Assembly (NCBI GenBank): GCA_017979445.1
Contig: CM030714.1
Location: forward strand, 5,208,001 to 5,272,000
DNA length: 64,000 nt
Direction of reading: 5' to 3'
Source: Akebia trifoliata
Lineage: Eukaryota > Streptophyta > Magnoliopsida > Ranunculales > Lardizabalaceae
Position 1 is the stretch's first letter; each line of letters begins with the position of its first letter. Below, piece after piece: positions 36,086 to 48,989 of the stretch. Below the pieces are notes generated by a model. The model did no database searches. It saw only the letters and a list, made by a program, of their open reading frames with translations, and was not told the DNA's origin. A program made the translations under genes and the position numbers.

Positions 36086-39000
36086 TCAAAACTCAGGGAC
36101 AAGGAAGTCTTCTTTAGATGCTGGGGCCTCAATCCATTTTCCATCTTCATCAATCACCATCCCTTTGTTTTTCTCAACTAACCATGATTTAGGAATCATG
36201 CACTCTTTCTTAAGAAAATCAGTTTCCTTGTTAACTAAGCCAACACTTCTCTCGACCATAAACTGAAACTCTCCATCCTTTCCATTCCAACCCGCAATAA
36301 TATGGAGCAAAGCTTCCAAGTTGTGCCAGTCTTCGGGTTTTGTCGAATCCTTCAAGTATGGTGACTTCCTAGAGTCTACAAAAAACTCGAGGCCTGCAGG
36401 AACATATGCAACCTGAATGGGGTAGCCTGGTACCAAGTCTATCGCATTCTTTGTGTGCAACATTCGGAGGTTCGGGAATGACTCAAGCTTGTCGTTGAAG
36501 GCCTTGTTCCCAACTTTTGGGCTGCTAAATATAAAAGCTGTTACAGGGATATGTGACAACCCATTTTCGACCATATCAAATGCACTTAGTGTCGATAGAC
36601 ATCCGTCGAGGCTGTGGCCTGTGAATATTAAGCTTAGATTATCGTCTTTGTACCGATTCACCGATTCTTCAATCTTTGCTCGAAGTTGGGTTCTCGCGCT
36701 AGGTATGGTGATAGTCGATTTTGGGTTGCCGGACGTGTAAATGCTGAACCAACCCTTCATGACCTTCAATGAATCATCATTGATGTCGATTGGGTTCAAC
36801 ACTTGCTTCATCGATGCAAGTTCGCTTTCGGCATCTTTTTTCCATTCAAGATTTGTCGTAGTACTACGCCATGTGACATATATTTCACGTCTGCCAGAAT
36901 TTTTACTAACTTGATCATCAGAGGTGACAGCTATATATCCAGCCCAATTGGTTTCGAGATTCTGATTTTCAACTATGACCGTCAAAAAGAAGAAGGTATC
37001 GACGAAGTAGTGATCTGATGTCAATTGGAGTTGAACATTTTCTAAGAATGATTTCTTGATGTAACACCCCGTATTTTCAACTCATATCTCGAGGAAATTA
37101 AATGGTGAGATTTGGAGGAAAATATCGAATGAGAAACTTAGAATAAAATACTCGAATATTGCTATGATTAATTTCGAGGAAAATCAACTTCGCCATTAAA
37201 TTCAAAAGGATCAGAATATATACATTAGCCTGTAAGTAAGTTCGAATTTGAATTCGGATGAAAAAGTTATAAAATTCTCGAATTTCGCATTAAGTGGGAT
37301 CCAAAATAGTGGAATTTTGTTAGAGCGAGAATCGAAAAGATTTGATGACACCGTTAGATCCGTAGCAAAAAATTATTCGAAATGGTATATTCACTTGTCA
37401 ATTTCCAAGTCCGAATAGTTAAGTTACGGTCGAAACTAGAAATAAGGGAGAAATTACAAGTATGCCCTTAGCTGTGTTATAAAAGAAAAATCTGATTTTT
37501 CTTTATTTCATTTTTCTCTTCTTCTGTAAGAAACCCCAACGACAGCCACTTCTCCACCCTAGGATTTCGACCCATTCCCGTTAAGTTCTAGCCCGAACGA
37601 GGCCGAGTTGAACCTCGACGAAGAAGACAAAGTTATCGACCACGTCGAGAGCTACAACTTCACCATCTTTACTTACCCATTCTTGTTCGTTTTCTCCATC
37701 CTCCATCAAAACCAGTCGGGTAGCTCGAGTAAAACTCTACACCTTCCATCCAATGACTTTATCGAGTTAGGAGTTAGGTCTATACTTCATTATAGAGGAG
37801 AAGGAGAACGTCATTGTCGGATACCTTGCAAACCCTCGCTCATTTGGCATCCAAGTTAGCCCAACCTCGACTCTCGAGCCACCAACCTTTATCATTGTGC
37901 GAGTTTATCATGTTCGACGTCCACAACCAAGTAAGGGACTTCCAATTCTTATTGGTAACTTTAGATTTATCAAATGTGCATTTAGGGTTTTGAAACAAAA
38001 CTTATTGTTTGCATTTAAATTGTAGAAAGTTGTTGTTTGATTTCAAAATCATGGTAGAAATAGATGCTTTGATGATGTTTTATCAAATTTTAACTACGAA
38101 CTCGTGGGTGGGTCGAATGGTTCGAAGAATGGAAGAAGAAATCGAAAACTCGAAAGTTCGAGTGAGGTTCAGGCTGTATGCAGGTAGGGTCAGTGCCACC
38201 GGCACCTACCGAAGGCATTCTGTCGGTCCCACTTATTTCTATTTACTTTAAGTTCTTTAATGAAATTAAGGTTTTACCCCCCATTTCGGAACAATGGAAA
38301 TGATTTTAAGATCCAAATCTCAAAGGATCAAAATCCGAATTTTGGTTTCAAGAACAAAACGTAATTTTCGACGTTTTCGGCAAGTTTTCAAAATGTAATA
38401 ACTTTGCGTTACTTTGAATTAGATTACAAAAACTATATGATGTCGAATCTCGTGATCGAGACTTTCATTTCGAAAAATCCATTTTCAATTTCGAGAACTT
38501 TGAAAAATTGAATTTCTAACACTTAACCAAATTTTCACCAGCTTTTACTACTTTGACCAGCTTAGGCACCGTGTATCACGGGACCTTGTTTTTTAATAAA
38601 CTTTGATGGTTTTCAATGAAAATACCAAAAGAATGACTTTGAAATATTAGAAATGGATGGTTGATTTGAAAATATGAAAAGTGAGAATGTTGAGAGAATG
38701 GGAAAATGGAATGAACGGTAAAATGTCAGAATCACACCCGAGGGGTGATGTCTATATTTTACATTGTATGTTGTGTGTAGGTTGGTGAAAGGATATCCAG
38801 GTTATTAATGAAAGGGTTGCATGTTTATTTTCGATTATGTTAGCGCGTGCGCTGAGTACTGTTGTTTATTTTAGGCCGATTGGCCACAGTTGCATGGTAG
38901 GAACTGGATATCCGTTCTCAACCCTGTTTTGTTAATTTCTCTTTTGTTTTAAATGAAAAACAATATATGTATGTAGCTATTTTGTGAGCTGTTAAAGAGT

Positions 39001-40421
39001 TTGTGAATGCCTGAAGGGATAGTGCGTCACATCATCCAGAGGGGTGCACTATCCTGGGATGTACGGTAGGGACCACCAAACTCATACGTGGTATGGGACG
39101 CGTATGAGAGTGGAGTCACAACTGGAATCCGGGTCCATTCCTTTCTTATCTTTACCAGTGAACGTGTATTGTAAAGGTGGTCGTATACGAGTGGAGTGTC
39201 ATTTGGGAATCACATGCACGCCTGATAGGCATAGACGAAGATGATTAGTCAGTGATCACTAACAATCTAGTAGTAGTCAAACGTTCTGACACATCGAAAA
39301 AAGACCAATTGCTTACGGTCACGTCAAACGGTCAGCCTAAGCCGGATAAATGGTCCCGCAAGCGTGGTAGACACGACCAGCCACAAAATCAGGAACTACG
39401 ATGTTATTGAGGAATATGATGTCCTGACTGGAAGCGATCCAGTCGTGAATCCCAACTCTTTAATTCCAATACTCCACCATTTGTATTATGTATCTGTTGT
39501 TATATTTCGAATTATAAATGAGAAGCATGTCTATTATTTAAATATTGGCAATATTATTTGCATAAAATGGAAAATGTATAATGAGTATGGATGATTGATG
39601 CTATGTGTAATTTTTAAAACTGTTTAGTTGCTCATCCCCTAGCTATATGTACCAGTTGATCGTATTTTATCTTGTAAAACCTTGCATGTATTAAAATGTT
39701 TAGTATGCTTTATTCGATCATGCTTAGGAAGGGTTATTAGTAGGAATTGGTTGTGGACTTACTGGGTAACCATTGTTACTCACCTTTTCCTTCCTATTTT
39801 TTTTAGTTTCAGCACTTGCAGTTATCGAGACAGGCGCAGAGTCAGTAATTGAGGAGCATCTGGTCGGTCAGATCGACGACCAGAGTCTTTTGCCTGGTGA
39901 GCACTAGGGCTACATCCCTTAGTGTTGTCAGTTTCCTCTAGGATGTATGTAGTTTTTGGATTGAGAGTTTAGGCCCATGTTAGAGTGAGAGTATTTTGTA
40001 AGCCTGTATATGGTTAAATCTTCCGCACTCTGATCTACTTACATGTTAGATGTAATTAGTCTTCCGCTGTTCATTTCCTGTATTTACAACTTTACATCAG
40101 GCTTTGTTATAAATTGTTTTATCAGGTTTGAGTTTTGTGAAACACTAACATAAACAGAGGAGACCATGCCGAAATTTTGAGGTGCCACCTAGTACCTTGA
40201 GGTTTGGCATTGGGATTTGTGTTAGCGTTTGGCGGGGCGCCACACTTGAAATATCGGCTTTTGCCATAGTATTTGGAGTTTTGATCTCCAACAAATGTAT
40301 CGCGATTCGCCTGGCAGAATTCACCGCATTGAAGGATAAGTTTCCGAAGGTTTGGGTTTAGAGGTTCTAGCAAACCTTTCCACTGATTGCTCCCTAACAA
40401 TTCTTCCCATGTTGGCTCCAT
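36086..40421 (-). pseudogene. Phospholipase A1-II-like lipase, copy 3, split by a solo LTR
   Basis: Close paralog of copy 4. The first 59 or so codons lie at 40245-40421 (MEPTWEELLGS ... KSRYFK) and the remainder at 36086-37059, ending SKEDFLVPEF. The 3185-bp LTR between them duplicated CTTGA, so the coding frame is interrupted after the Lys in SRYFK. The catalytic elbow reads GHSLD where all sibling copies read GHSLG, because the codon at 36605-36607 is GAC rather than GGC. A TATA-like ATAATAAA lies about 95 bp upstream of the start. Apart from these two lesions the frame is open, so the loss is recent. A 312-codon frame starting inside (37024) would lack the N-terminus and have the altered elbow. 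Confidence 0.93.
37060..40244. mobile_element. Ty3/gypsy-type solo LTR, 3185 bp, in lipase copy 3
   Basis: It starts TGTAACACCCCG and ends GGCGGGGCGCCACA, with TSD CTTGA at 37055-37059 and 40245-40249. The undamaged site is in copy 4 (TTTCTTGAAATATCGG at about 52175). There is no gag-pol inside, so it is a solo LTR. The TGTAACACCCC terminus, the great length and the late ACTTACTGGGTAACC block are what I associate with Tekay/Del chromovirus LTRs; the lineage is an inference. It lies across a coding exon and orientation relative to the gene cannot be fixed from termini alone. Confidence 0.9.
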
Positions 40422-42290
40422 AACAAAGATAGATGACTATGTATCCTTGTTCTTGCTGAGAGATCAAAATGTAAGTGAGATGAAATATGCTTATGGATGC
40501 AAGGTGATTTTACCTTTATTATAAAGATAGAAGAGCTGACACTGTTCTTGTACATAGAGGACAAGAAACACTGTTAGCTAGTCAGCTAGCTTAGTATGTA
40601 TAATCTATAAGTGAGAAAAAACCAAAAGACCTTATTCAAGATTTTGAATTTTAAAAACAATGGTTGTTCCCGAGGAAATATCTGTCTATCTATCTATTAA
40701 TCGATTTAGATCATTAAAAACTGGTGGGGTTGGTGATTTAATGGTAAGGACGGTAACATACATTGGAAATGTTAAATGTCCTGATAATTTGATAACAAAT
40801 ATGGGATGTAGAACATCATACTCGATGCCCTTAAGAAATACCATTTCTTTTCTCTTCTTTTCTTTCACTCCATTTTACAGAATGAAGTCCAGTTCCTCCT
40901 CACTTATTATTTAGGGAAATGTTGGAATGATACAAACGGAGACACAAAGATGACAAAAATGATGTGGTGGCACGCTCATAACCGTAGATGTTTTTTACTC
41001 ATATCTTGTGGAAAAGTATTTACAGTAATGTGTGCGACACCACATCATTTTGTCACTTTGTATCTCCGTTTGTGGACTCCAACTCATTTATTTATACTTA
41101 TAGGTGACCTCTTTAATTTACTCCCCACCGACAACTTCATCCAACTATTTATTTATAGATGGGAAACATGAGGAAAACGATTTCATGAGGCAATATACAC
41201 GCAATTCAAGTGCATTTCATTCACTAGGCATTTTTAGAGAAAAAAATTAATTTCCTCAAAAATCATGTTTTAAGTTATTGTTTAAAATTATTTGACTTTC
41301 TCAAAAAATGATTTTTCATTTAAAGGGTTCAGATCACATGTAATTTTCATGAGTCATTCTAAGGAGACGATGGATCCCAACCCATCAAAAAATAGGGTTT
41401 AAAAAAAGGACTTTGTTAACGGGTGCCTAAAGGAACGTGTTAAAGTGCAATAAATACTCTTTGGAAATTGGATTTTGTACCCAAAATGCCCTTAAAAAAT
41501 TTTATTTTACCAAAACACCCTCCAATTATAATTTTTAAAATGTATTTATTCCACTTTACCGTGTGCCTTTAGGACACGTGTTAACAAGTCATCATGCATG
41601 CACCTGATTTTGAGTATGCGGTTGATATGGCAAGGGCAAAGAATCATAAATCTTTTTCTTCGGGATACACATGAAAACGATCTGGGATTCTGTGTTTTTG
41701 CCACGTCAGCCACGTATTAAAAATCAGTTGCAGTCATCACCATTCTACTATATTATATTGGGGTAGTTGAATTTAATGAAAGTTGTTGGCTTGTCTTATA
41801 CGAGTTTTTTAAGCATGACACCAGTTGCTGTGGTTAGCTTGTCTTATTTGCTTTAAAAAAAGGAAGCGTCTGTTTGCTGCACACACACCAAAAGTACTTT
41901 ACTTACCCACCTTAAATGTAAATAGCATTTACTAATTTACCTTTTTTTTTATCTTTTAAATTCTCAATCAATACACACATTTAAACATACCGATGCAAAG
42001 AGGAAAAGATATCCGCAGCAACTGGTGGATTTTCAACGAGGAGGATAAAAAAATGTTACCACCATTCCCCCCTTCAAATGGAATAGTCCTCATAGATATT
42101 TTTTTTCACCATTAATTGTTCTTACAAAAAAATTTCTACTCTTGATTGCCCCCACATGAATAAAATCCTGACTTTGCCCTACAAACTAATTTGAATTGCG
42201 TCTTCTTCTTCTACCGATTGAAATCACACTTCATTATATTGATAAAAATCTTAAAATTTCTAATTCAAAATTAAGAGTATATCATTCTCT
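40422..42290. other. Upstream flank of lipase copy 3
   Basis: Matches 52354-54345. Contains a ~150-bp hairpin MITE at about 40935-41080 (AAACGGAGACACAAAGATGAC facing GTCACTTTGTATCTCCGTTT; also present near 52877-53015). A G-box CACGTG lies at 41575-41580, and a degenerate palindrome around 41625-41720. No gene. Confidence 0.65.
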
Positions 42291-42444
42291 ATTTTTATTT
42301 AAAACTATAATAAATTAAATTCTCTTCTTGATATTTTCCTGGGTACAATAAAATGGTGGAATTCATGTTCCCATTACCATTTACCAAAGGAACCCGTGTT
42401 CCCTTGAAAACGAATATCCTGCAATCAAACAGATCGTAACTAAC

Positions 42445-43813
42445 CTGAACCATTATAGGATTTGGCCCAGATGAAGATATATAAACTGCTGGTCCAGCAT
42501 TCACCACAGATTCAGCCTGCAGTTGCACGATAACAATTGCTCACAAAATTTATTCGAAATATCAGAAAAAATAAGCAAAGAAATGTGAAGGAAGAAAATC
42601 GTACAGGAGACTGCCCCATACGTAGTGTCAGAATTGTATGGCCAAGCTCCAAAAAAAGAGCACCTAAATGTTGCATTGCTAGCCTTGCTTGCACTGATTC
42701 GGCCTGAATTTGGCTCCGTGTTGTAGGATCAGTAGAATCTCCATCTCCTTCCAAACGTCCTGCAATATTCTACATAAACGTAGGAAATTACAAACAATGA
42801 AGAATTAGAAACAAAGAAAAAATAACCAAAAAGGGGGGGGGGGATGCAAGGGATGTCAACGTAAAACAATTGCCACTTTGGGCATGCACACACAATTTAC
42901 ATTTCATTATGTTTTCAGCAAAGATCTGGGTGGCATTACAAATTTAAACATATCTACTAATCTAGCCCATTTACTAAATTTACTTATTTAAAAACTTTTA
43001 CATTACACCATCCATACTAAACTCGCCAACTTAAATGCCTGTTTACCACTACATAACAACACTCAATTTCTAGAAGATAGACTCATCAGACACCATGTCA
43101 CAACAAGCTTGTTGAATGCATGATGAGATACTTTATCAAAAGAAAATCTCCCTTAACAGATGATAATAAATTGTACACATATGCTGGCATATCAGGATTG
43201 TGGGGATCGGTGTGTCTAACACTTCGTACCTATGTTAGACACCAATACACATGTCCTTGTCATAGAGGACTTCCAGCAGTCAGATCTGCAGAGATCACCG
43301 TCGGATTACTCAAATATGCATATGTGAATAATGCCGCAAAAAGATTACTCAAACATGCATAGATGCATTATGCCACAAAAGACTTGCGGTCTTGAAGGAA
43401 GTAAGGCATCTAGGTGTTTATATATAGCATTAAAGCTTTGAAGAAACTTATGATGGGTGAGATTGTGAGAATTCAGCTCACCTTATCTCAAAAATCCTGG
43501 GATCAGCTTTTGAGACCACTCAAATTAAAGATCTTGAAAGCTCAGCATTGCACATCCATTCATGCACAAAGTGTGCACTAACAAACAATGCCGCACACGT
43601 GCACAAGAGATAACCAAGCTATACATCTACGAACAAAGCTAAAAAAATGGGGACATACAGAAAGTGCAGCTACAGCACGACCACTAAGAAGTTGCTATGC
43701 TCTCCGCATAATGATGCATAGTGCTTCAGGTGTTGCCAGTTCACGTGCATTAGATGGCAAGTCCACTCTCTGTTGATCTCCAATATTGGTTGGTGAAGGA
43801 GATGCTTGATTCC
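42445..43813 (-). pseudogene. Fragment of a BAG6/Scythe-like ubiquitin-domain protein gene
   Basis: Three exons with GT-AG borders, all in phase: 43813-43659, 42769-42605 and 42516-42445. They encode about 130 residues matching the middle of plant BAG6-like ubiquitin-domain proteins (TNIGDQQRVDLPSNAR, LAMQHLGALFLELG, AESVVNAGPAVYIS, SGPNPIMVQ). The first exon has a TAG at 43695-43697, where the family has a Gln in RAQQLLSG. A weak next exon may start near 42419, but homology ends at the duplication edge (about 42290), so the 3' half is missing. No ubiquitin-like exon was found upstream. The intact protein would act in protein quality control; this copy cannot. Confidence 0.8.
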
Positions 43814-45496
43814 CTGCATCAATCAAATAAAAAAAAATTATATATAAAAAGGAAAAGAAAAAGAGGATTATGTTAAGCAACAGATAAGTAGAAGTGATTC
43901 AGTCAGCCAGGGCAGACTGTCGCCCCTAGATCAAGATGATTGGATGGTCATCGGGACTCAACACACAAATCTCTCAAAGGCCATTCAACATTCTTGACTC
44001 TATGGATGACATGTTCCCGAGTCTAATAGCAACATCTTACTCCTATTAGAAGTTAATTCGGTAACATGTTTGAAGTTAGTACCATCGACTGATAAAACCA
44101 GCTTCGTGCGGTTTATGAACTCAGAAAGTGTGTTCAAAAATCAGGAATAGGCTGAATTAAAGAAAAAGAAGCCACATAAATTTTCAATAGAAGCAATTAA
44201 AAGGTGGGGGGACACATAAATACAAAGCAGGAAGACCACCGTTTGATAAGAAGGAACAGCTACAGTTGGGAAGGGCTGAGGCAGAGAATGGGCTGGGTGA
44301 TTGGTAGATGTCTGTACATGTGGTACCTGATTTCCTGCCTAGCTCCTGCCATGTGTCCCTTCTGTTTCAACTCCTCGGGAGGCCTGACTAGAAGCATTGG
44401 CTCTTGTTAAGCATGATGGAAGGGAGAACTACCAATCCAAACTCCTGCAACAGCAGCAATTAGAAGGAAAAAAAAAATTATTAATTGTTTTGCTTGAAAT
44501 GAATTTATCAATAACCTCAGACACGGTGGATTTTTGGAGTAGGTTACCAAAAAATAAAAGTGTATAACTAAAGGGAAAGAAGATTACTAAAAACGGCAAA
44601 ATATGTTCTAGGGTTTAGTTCTAGATCTAAAGATTATAGTGTATGATGGCTTTCAAAATTCTTGTACTATGTAGTTCTATATTCCTAACGTTGTGAAATG
44701 ATGACTTGTAAAGAATCTTAACTGTCCAATTTAAACTATTAGTTCATCTAAACTTTTCAAGAGATAACTTAAATGAACAATTGTATAATGCCAACTAAAG
44801 ATCATAGGCACAAAAAGCCATATAAGTACTAATTTCAATATTGCTTGAGAGGATTGGAGTAGCAGGAAAGAACCCCAATTTCAAGCAAAGCAATAAACTC
44901 ATTTTAAACAGATTTTCCTTTCCTTCTAGATACCCCAAAATATAGCTAAAAGGTGCAAACGCAATAAAATCCTTTTATGGCATAAAGTGTAAGGGTGCCA
45001 TCTTCGAAATTAGAAATGATATCTAACTGGGACAGCACCATAACATGTGGAATAAGGAACTGAAATGAGCCCCCACTTCATGAGTTAAATTGCAAGGGCG
45101 AACCAAATGATTAACAAATTCGCTACTAGTTTCAGAAAGTGCATAAACTTTCAGAAGTAATACCCAGAACAATGATGTATCCATAGTTAGGATTCTATCT
45201 AAAACAACCAACCAAATGAGCTACCTTGGAACCCAGAAATCCAAAGATATCTGAGTTTAACAAATCACAATATACAAATTCAAATAATTACAAAAAAAAA
45301 AAAAACCTAGGTTTAACAAATCACAATTAGCAAAAGAAACTCAAATAAAAAATCGATGGAACTCTAGGGTTTGAGATTTGAGTCGTATTGGGTGGTTGAA
45401 TCCATGGATGAACAAGAATCAGATAGAAATGGATGAGTTGCAGAGTATCAATTATAAAAAATAAAAATATCGAAACATGAGAGAGAAAGATCTTAC
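43814..45496. other. Intron-like DNA of the BAG6-like relic
   Basis: Contains one possible diverged exon at about 44328-44440 on the minus strand, with AG before GAGTTTGG and a GTACC donor. Its reading frame has stops and I do not recognise it. The rest is AT-rich with no other exon I can support. Confidence 0.4.
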
Positions 45497-45640
45497 CGGA
45501 TGTTACAATCTAGCTTTTCAAAGTGTTCTCACAAGCACCAACAAACGGCAATGAAAACGAGAGAGAGAGTGAGTGACAGACGAAGTAACGAGGGAGATAA
45601 TGAGAGGGAAAGGGAAATGGGATTTCGTGCCCTGTTCTTT
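45497..45640 (-). other. Probable 5' UTR exon of the BAG6-like relic
   Basis: On the minus strand a CT-rich leader (CTCTCTCTCTCG) is followed by GTTTGTTGGTGCTTGTGAG and a consensus donor CCG/GTAAGATC at 45497/45496. This looks like a non-coding first exon of a plant housekeeping gene. Assignment to the BAG6-like relic rests on strand and proximity only. The transcription start is not defined. Confidence 0.45.
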
Positions 45641-45748
45641 CGCTCTCAAATTAATTTCTTTTTCTGCACGTGAGGGTGTAGACAATTTACAGACGGATCG
45701 ACCTTCTGCTGACTATGAACGGACCTTTTCAAGGCGGATTAAATGATT

Positions 45749-46515
45749 CGCTACAACAAACCATCATACTGCAGCCGAACTCCCTATCCGCTGTTATAAC
45801 CGACGGTATATATCAGATTCTACTACGAAAACTATATTCCGCTACTATATTTGTTTTTAAAAAATTTATAGTTGTGGAAAATATCATCCGCTGTTATATT
45901 CAATTTGGAAAAAATATTGACAGAAAGAACTCACAAAACTGAATTTTATATATAAAAAAATAGTATTCTATCGCTGGGAAACCATAATCCGTTGTTATAG
46001 TCAATTAAAAAAAAATATTGAATTTTTTTTATATACTCTATCGCTACGGAAACTATAATCTGCTGTCATAGTCAATTAAAAAAATTATTGAAATTTTTTT
46101 ATATACTCTATTGCCGCGGAAACTATAATTTGTTGTTATATTCAATTTTTTAAAAAAATTGATAGAAAAAACTCACAAAACTGAATTTTATATATAAAAA
46201 AAAAAAAAAATTGTATTCTATAACTACGAAAACTATAATCCGCTGCTATATTCATTTTAAAAAATCGGGGTGTGGGCGAGCCCTATAGCGTTTTATATCA
46301 AAACAATGATTTTGTAGTAGCAGATATATTTTTCCGTTGCTATATAGACTGAATTGGGGTAAGGGGGCCCTATAGCGGCGAATATAAGTATCCACTGCAA
46401 CAAGTTCTATTTATAGTGGCGGATAAAAGTATCTGTTGCAATAAAAATAAATACAGAGGCGGATAAAATTATCCGCTGCTATTAACAGTCGCTATAGATC
46501 AAAAAAGTTGTAGTG
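45749..46515. mobile_element. CACTA-like MITE
   Basis: 767 bp with ends CGCTACAACAAACC and, read inward from the right, CACTACAACTTTTTTGATC. The subterminal zones are packed with short repeats of CCGCTGTTATA and GCGGATAAAA, as CACTA elements have. The 3-bp flanks (ATT and ATG) do not match exactly, so the TSD is unproven. Non-coding. Its right end is exactly where homology between blocks A and B starts. Confidence 0.78.
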
Positions 46516-46649
46516 ATGAATGGAAATATACGTTGGGAAACATTAAATGTTTTGATCACAAATAAAATGGACAATGGGACGTAAAACATCATACTGGATG
46601 CAATTGGGAAGTACCATGTATTTTCACTTTTTCTCTTTGTTTTAAAGCA

Positions 46650-48000
46650 TCATACTTGTTTGAGGCGACATTGATAAGGTCCCAATTATTCAATTTTGGG
46701 ACTGTAATTCTACGAAGATTATTAATATTTAAATGTTAGTTCCCATAAATAATTGCAAAATTAAATATTTATCCAAATTAATAGAGCTAATGAGATGTTA
46801 TTGCTAATTGCAGATAAATAAAGCGTACGTGAAAGTTATCAAATCACGAAACAAAGACGGTTACAATGTGCGAGCAAAAAGGAAGCTTCTAACAAAATCT
46901 CGATGAATTTGGCCACCACGTCACCGCGCGGCAGTTAGGCCTTGGTGCTCCTCGGTGATTTCGAGGAATTTTTCTCGAGATTTGTACAAGATGTTCCAGA
47001 TACTTCGGTGGTTGTAACTGAATGGTTCTTTCGTAGCGAATCATCTGAAAAGTTGATCCAATAACCCGATTACGAATGTTATAAATTAGACAGTTGATTT
47101 TAGAGAAGGGGTCCTCTGACCCTCTTCTTCTCCTTAATTTCTCTGTATTTTTCTTAGTTTTTCTTTTAGAGAGAGTGTTTTGTAGTAGTGAGAGGATCAA
47201 GAGTTGATTGTGTTAGTTTTTCCCCTATTAGTTCTTATTGTAATTCTTTGGAGAAGCCATCAAAGAAGGAATCAAGTTGCATCTCTGTTTTACATTCTCT
47301 TCTTCATCTACTATCTTCTTTTACTTTCTTATTGCTGCAATATGATCCTTGCAATGATCGGCTAGATCCTCCTTAGAGAGATCAAGGATGCCGGAGCAAG
47401 TTCATCCTACCTATGCTGTTTTAATTCTTTATTTCAGTTTTACATGTTAAATCTGTGAATCTCTTTATGATAAGATCATCTAACTCATGCTTCTAATTCA
47501 AGCTTTGATGAGTATTACTTAGATAAGTTCAAGAACACTCATGCTCTGTGATGAATAGAAGCATAAGTCAGATAATCTTGTCTAAATCAGAGATCTTTAT
47601 GGAGACTTTTGGGTTTCAATCAATGGTTACATCGAATCATCTTCCAATCCACGAGCAATGACTTGCTACGTGGATTGAGTTATATTTAGAATTAATTAGC
47701 ATTTTGGATGGCTTGCAATGGTAGACTTGAATTCTCTAAGCCTCTTTCTTATATTTTCAATCTCTATTTTCTATTTGATTCCAATTTATAAGTTGATTTC
47801 CATTTTATTTGTGCAACAAATCTGTTTTGTTTTTAAAGAATCTGTTTTAAAACTCTGTTTTGATTTTTAACCGATTGAACATTTGAATCCCAACTGTCCC
47901 TGTGGAACGAATTCGACTTACCCAAAGTCTATATCTCTATTTTTTAATTTGTTTTACACATCAAGTTTTAGAATCGATCAGACATCAGGATTACATTATA
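46650..48000. other. Block-B-specific segment, LTR-like
   Basis: About 1.35 kb with no counterpart in block A. Phrases such as TGTCCCTGTGGAACGAATTCG close to its right side are typical of plant LTR ends. I could not find a convincing TG...CA pair with target duplication, so I only call it LTR-like. No coding evidence. Confidence 0.45.
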
Positions 48001-48665
48001 GATAACATGTGAGAAATGATTTCATGACGTGGCCATGAATGCAATTCATGTACATTTTAGAGAAAATATTTTCTAGCAAGTCACATTCTTTGGTTAAAGT
48101 GCAAACGCATTCAAAAATTTCTTGAAAAATAATTTCATTGTTAGGGGTTGAAAAGTTCTAATAGCATTTTTTTTGGACTAATGATAAAATGCCTCGCTAA
48201 AACTGATGCGGTTGATGTGGTATGTGCATAGAACCACAAATCTTTTTCCTTGTATATCCCGAAGAAAAAGATATATGATCCTGTGCACTGTCATGTCAAC
48301 CGCGTCAATTTATCGGGACTCTTATTATTATTACTAACCAACCCAAATGATTATCTTTTTCTTATATGAAAAAAGAAATTCCAAACAAACAGTTTTTCTC
48401 AAATCTAGTTTATCATTATTATTCTCTCTACTAGAAAAATGGGGTTTTTTTTGTTTAAAGAAAAAGAAAATAAGGAGATGCAGCACTAATACATTGGGGG
48501 TAGTCAAATTCAATGGCTGTGGTTGGCTTACCCTAGACAAGTTTATAAATTATGACCCTTGGATAAGTGGACAAAAATCCAACACCTTTTCTTTAAGAAT
48601 CCCAGGCTAGTAGTACATTCAATTATTTGTTTTATTAATTTTTCCACATTTTTATAAAATTGAAT

Positions 48666-48670
<5 letters not shown>

Positions 48671-48713
<43 letters not shown>
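48671..48713. repeat. (TA)n microsatellite, empty site for M3/M4
   Basis: An uninterrupted TA tract between GAATAACAA and TGTTGAATA. In block A the same flanks enclose M3 and M4. Confidence 0.9.
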
Positions 48714-48717
<4 letters not shown>

Positions 48718-48989
48718 AATATACTACTAGCCTGGCTTTGGATTTGGCATGGAATTTTAATTTTCACCTCCTATTGGGATATAATAGGGGTTGATGTCTG
48801 TGAGGCTATTCTCAATTATTTTCAGCATGGAATAGTTTTAAAATAGGTGAATGCCACTCTTTTTTTCTTTTAAATCTCAAAATATTTGAATCCAGACATC
48901 TTGAAAGTTTTAGAGTAATTTCTTGTATGTATAAAATCATTTAAATTTTTTTGTCTAATATATAGATTCTTTAATTTGTTTGCCTCCCT

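Larger units (their letters stand above)
26197..42290. repeat. Segmental duplication block A (unit of lipase copy 3)
   Basis: Homologous to block B at 46516-54345. The shared start is ATGGAAATATACGTTGGGAA and the shared end is AATTAAGAGTATATCATTCT. Block A is inflated by a solo LTR, two foldbacks, a copia element and a gypsy-type solo LTR, none of which is in block B. Block B has its own extra segment at about 46650-48000. Confidence 0.88.
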
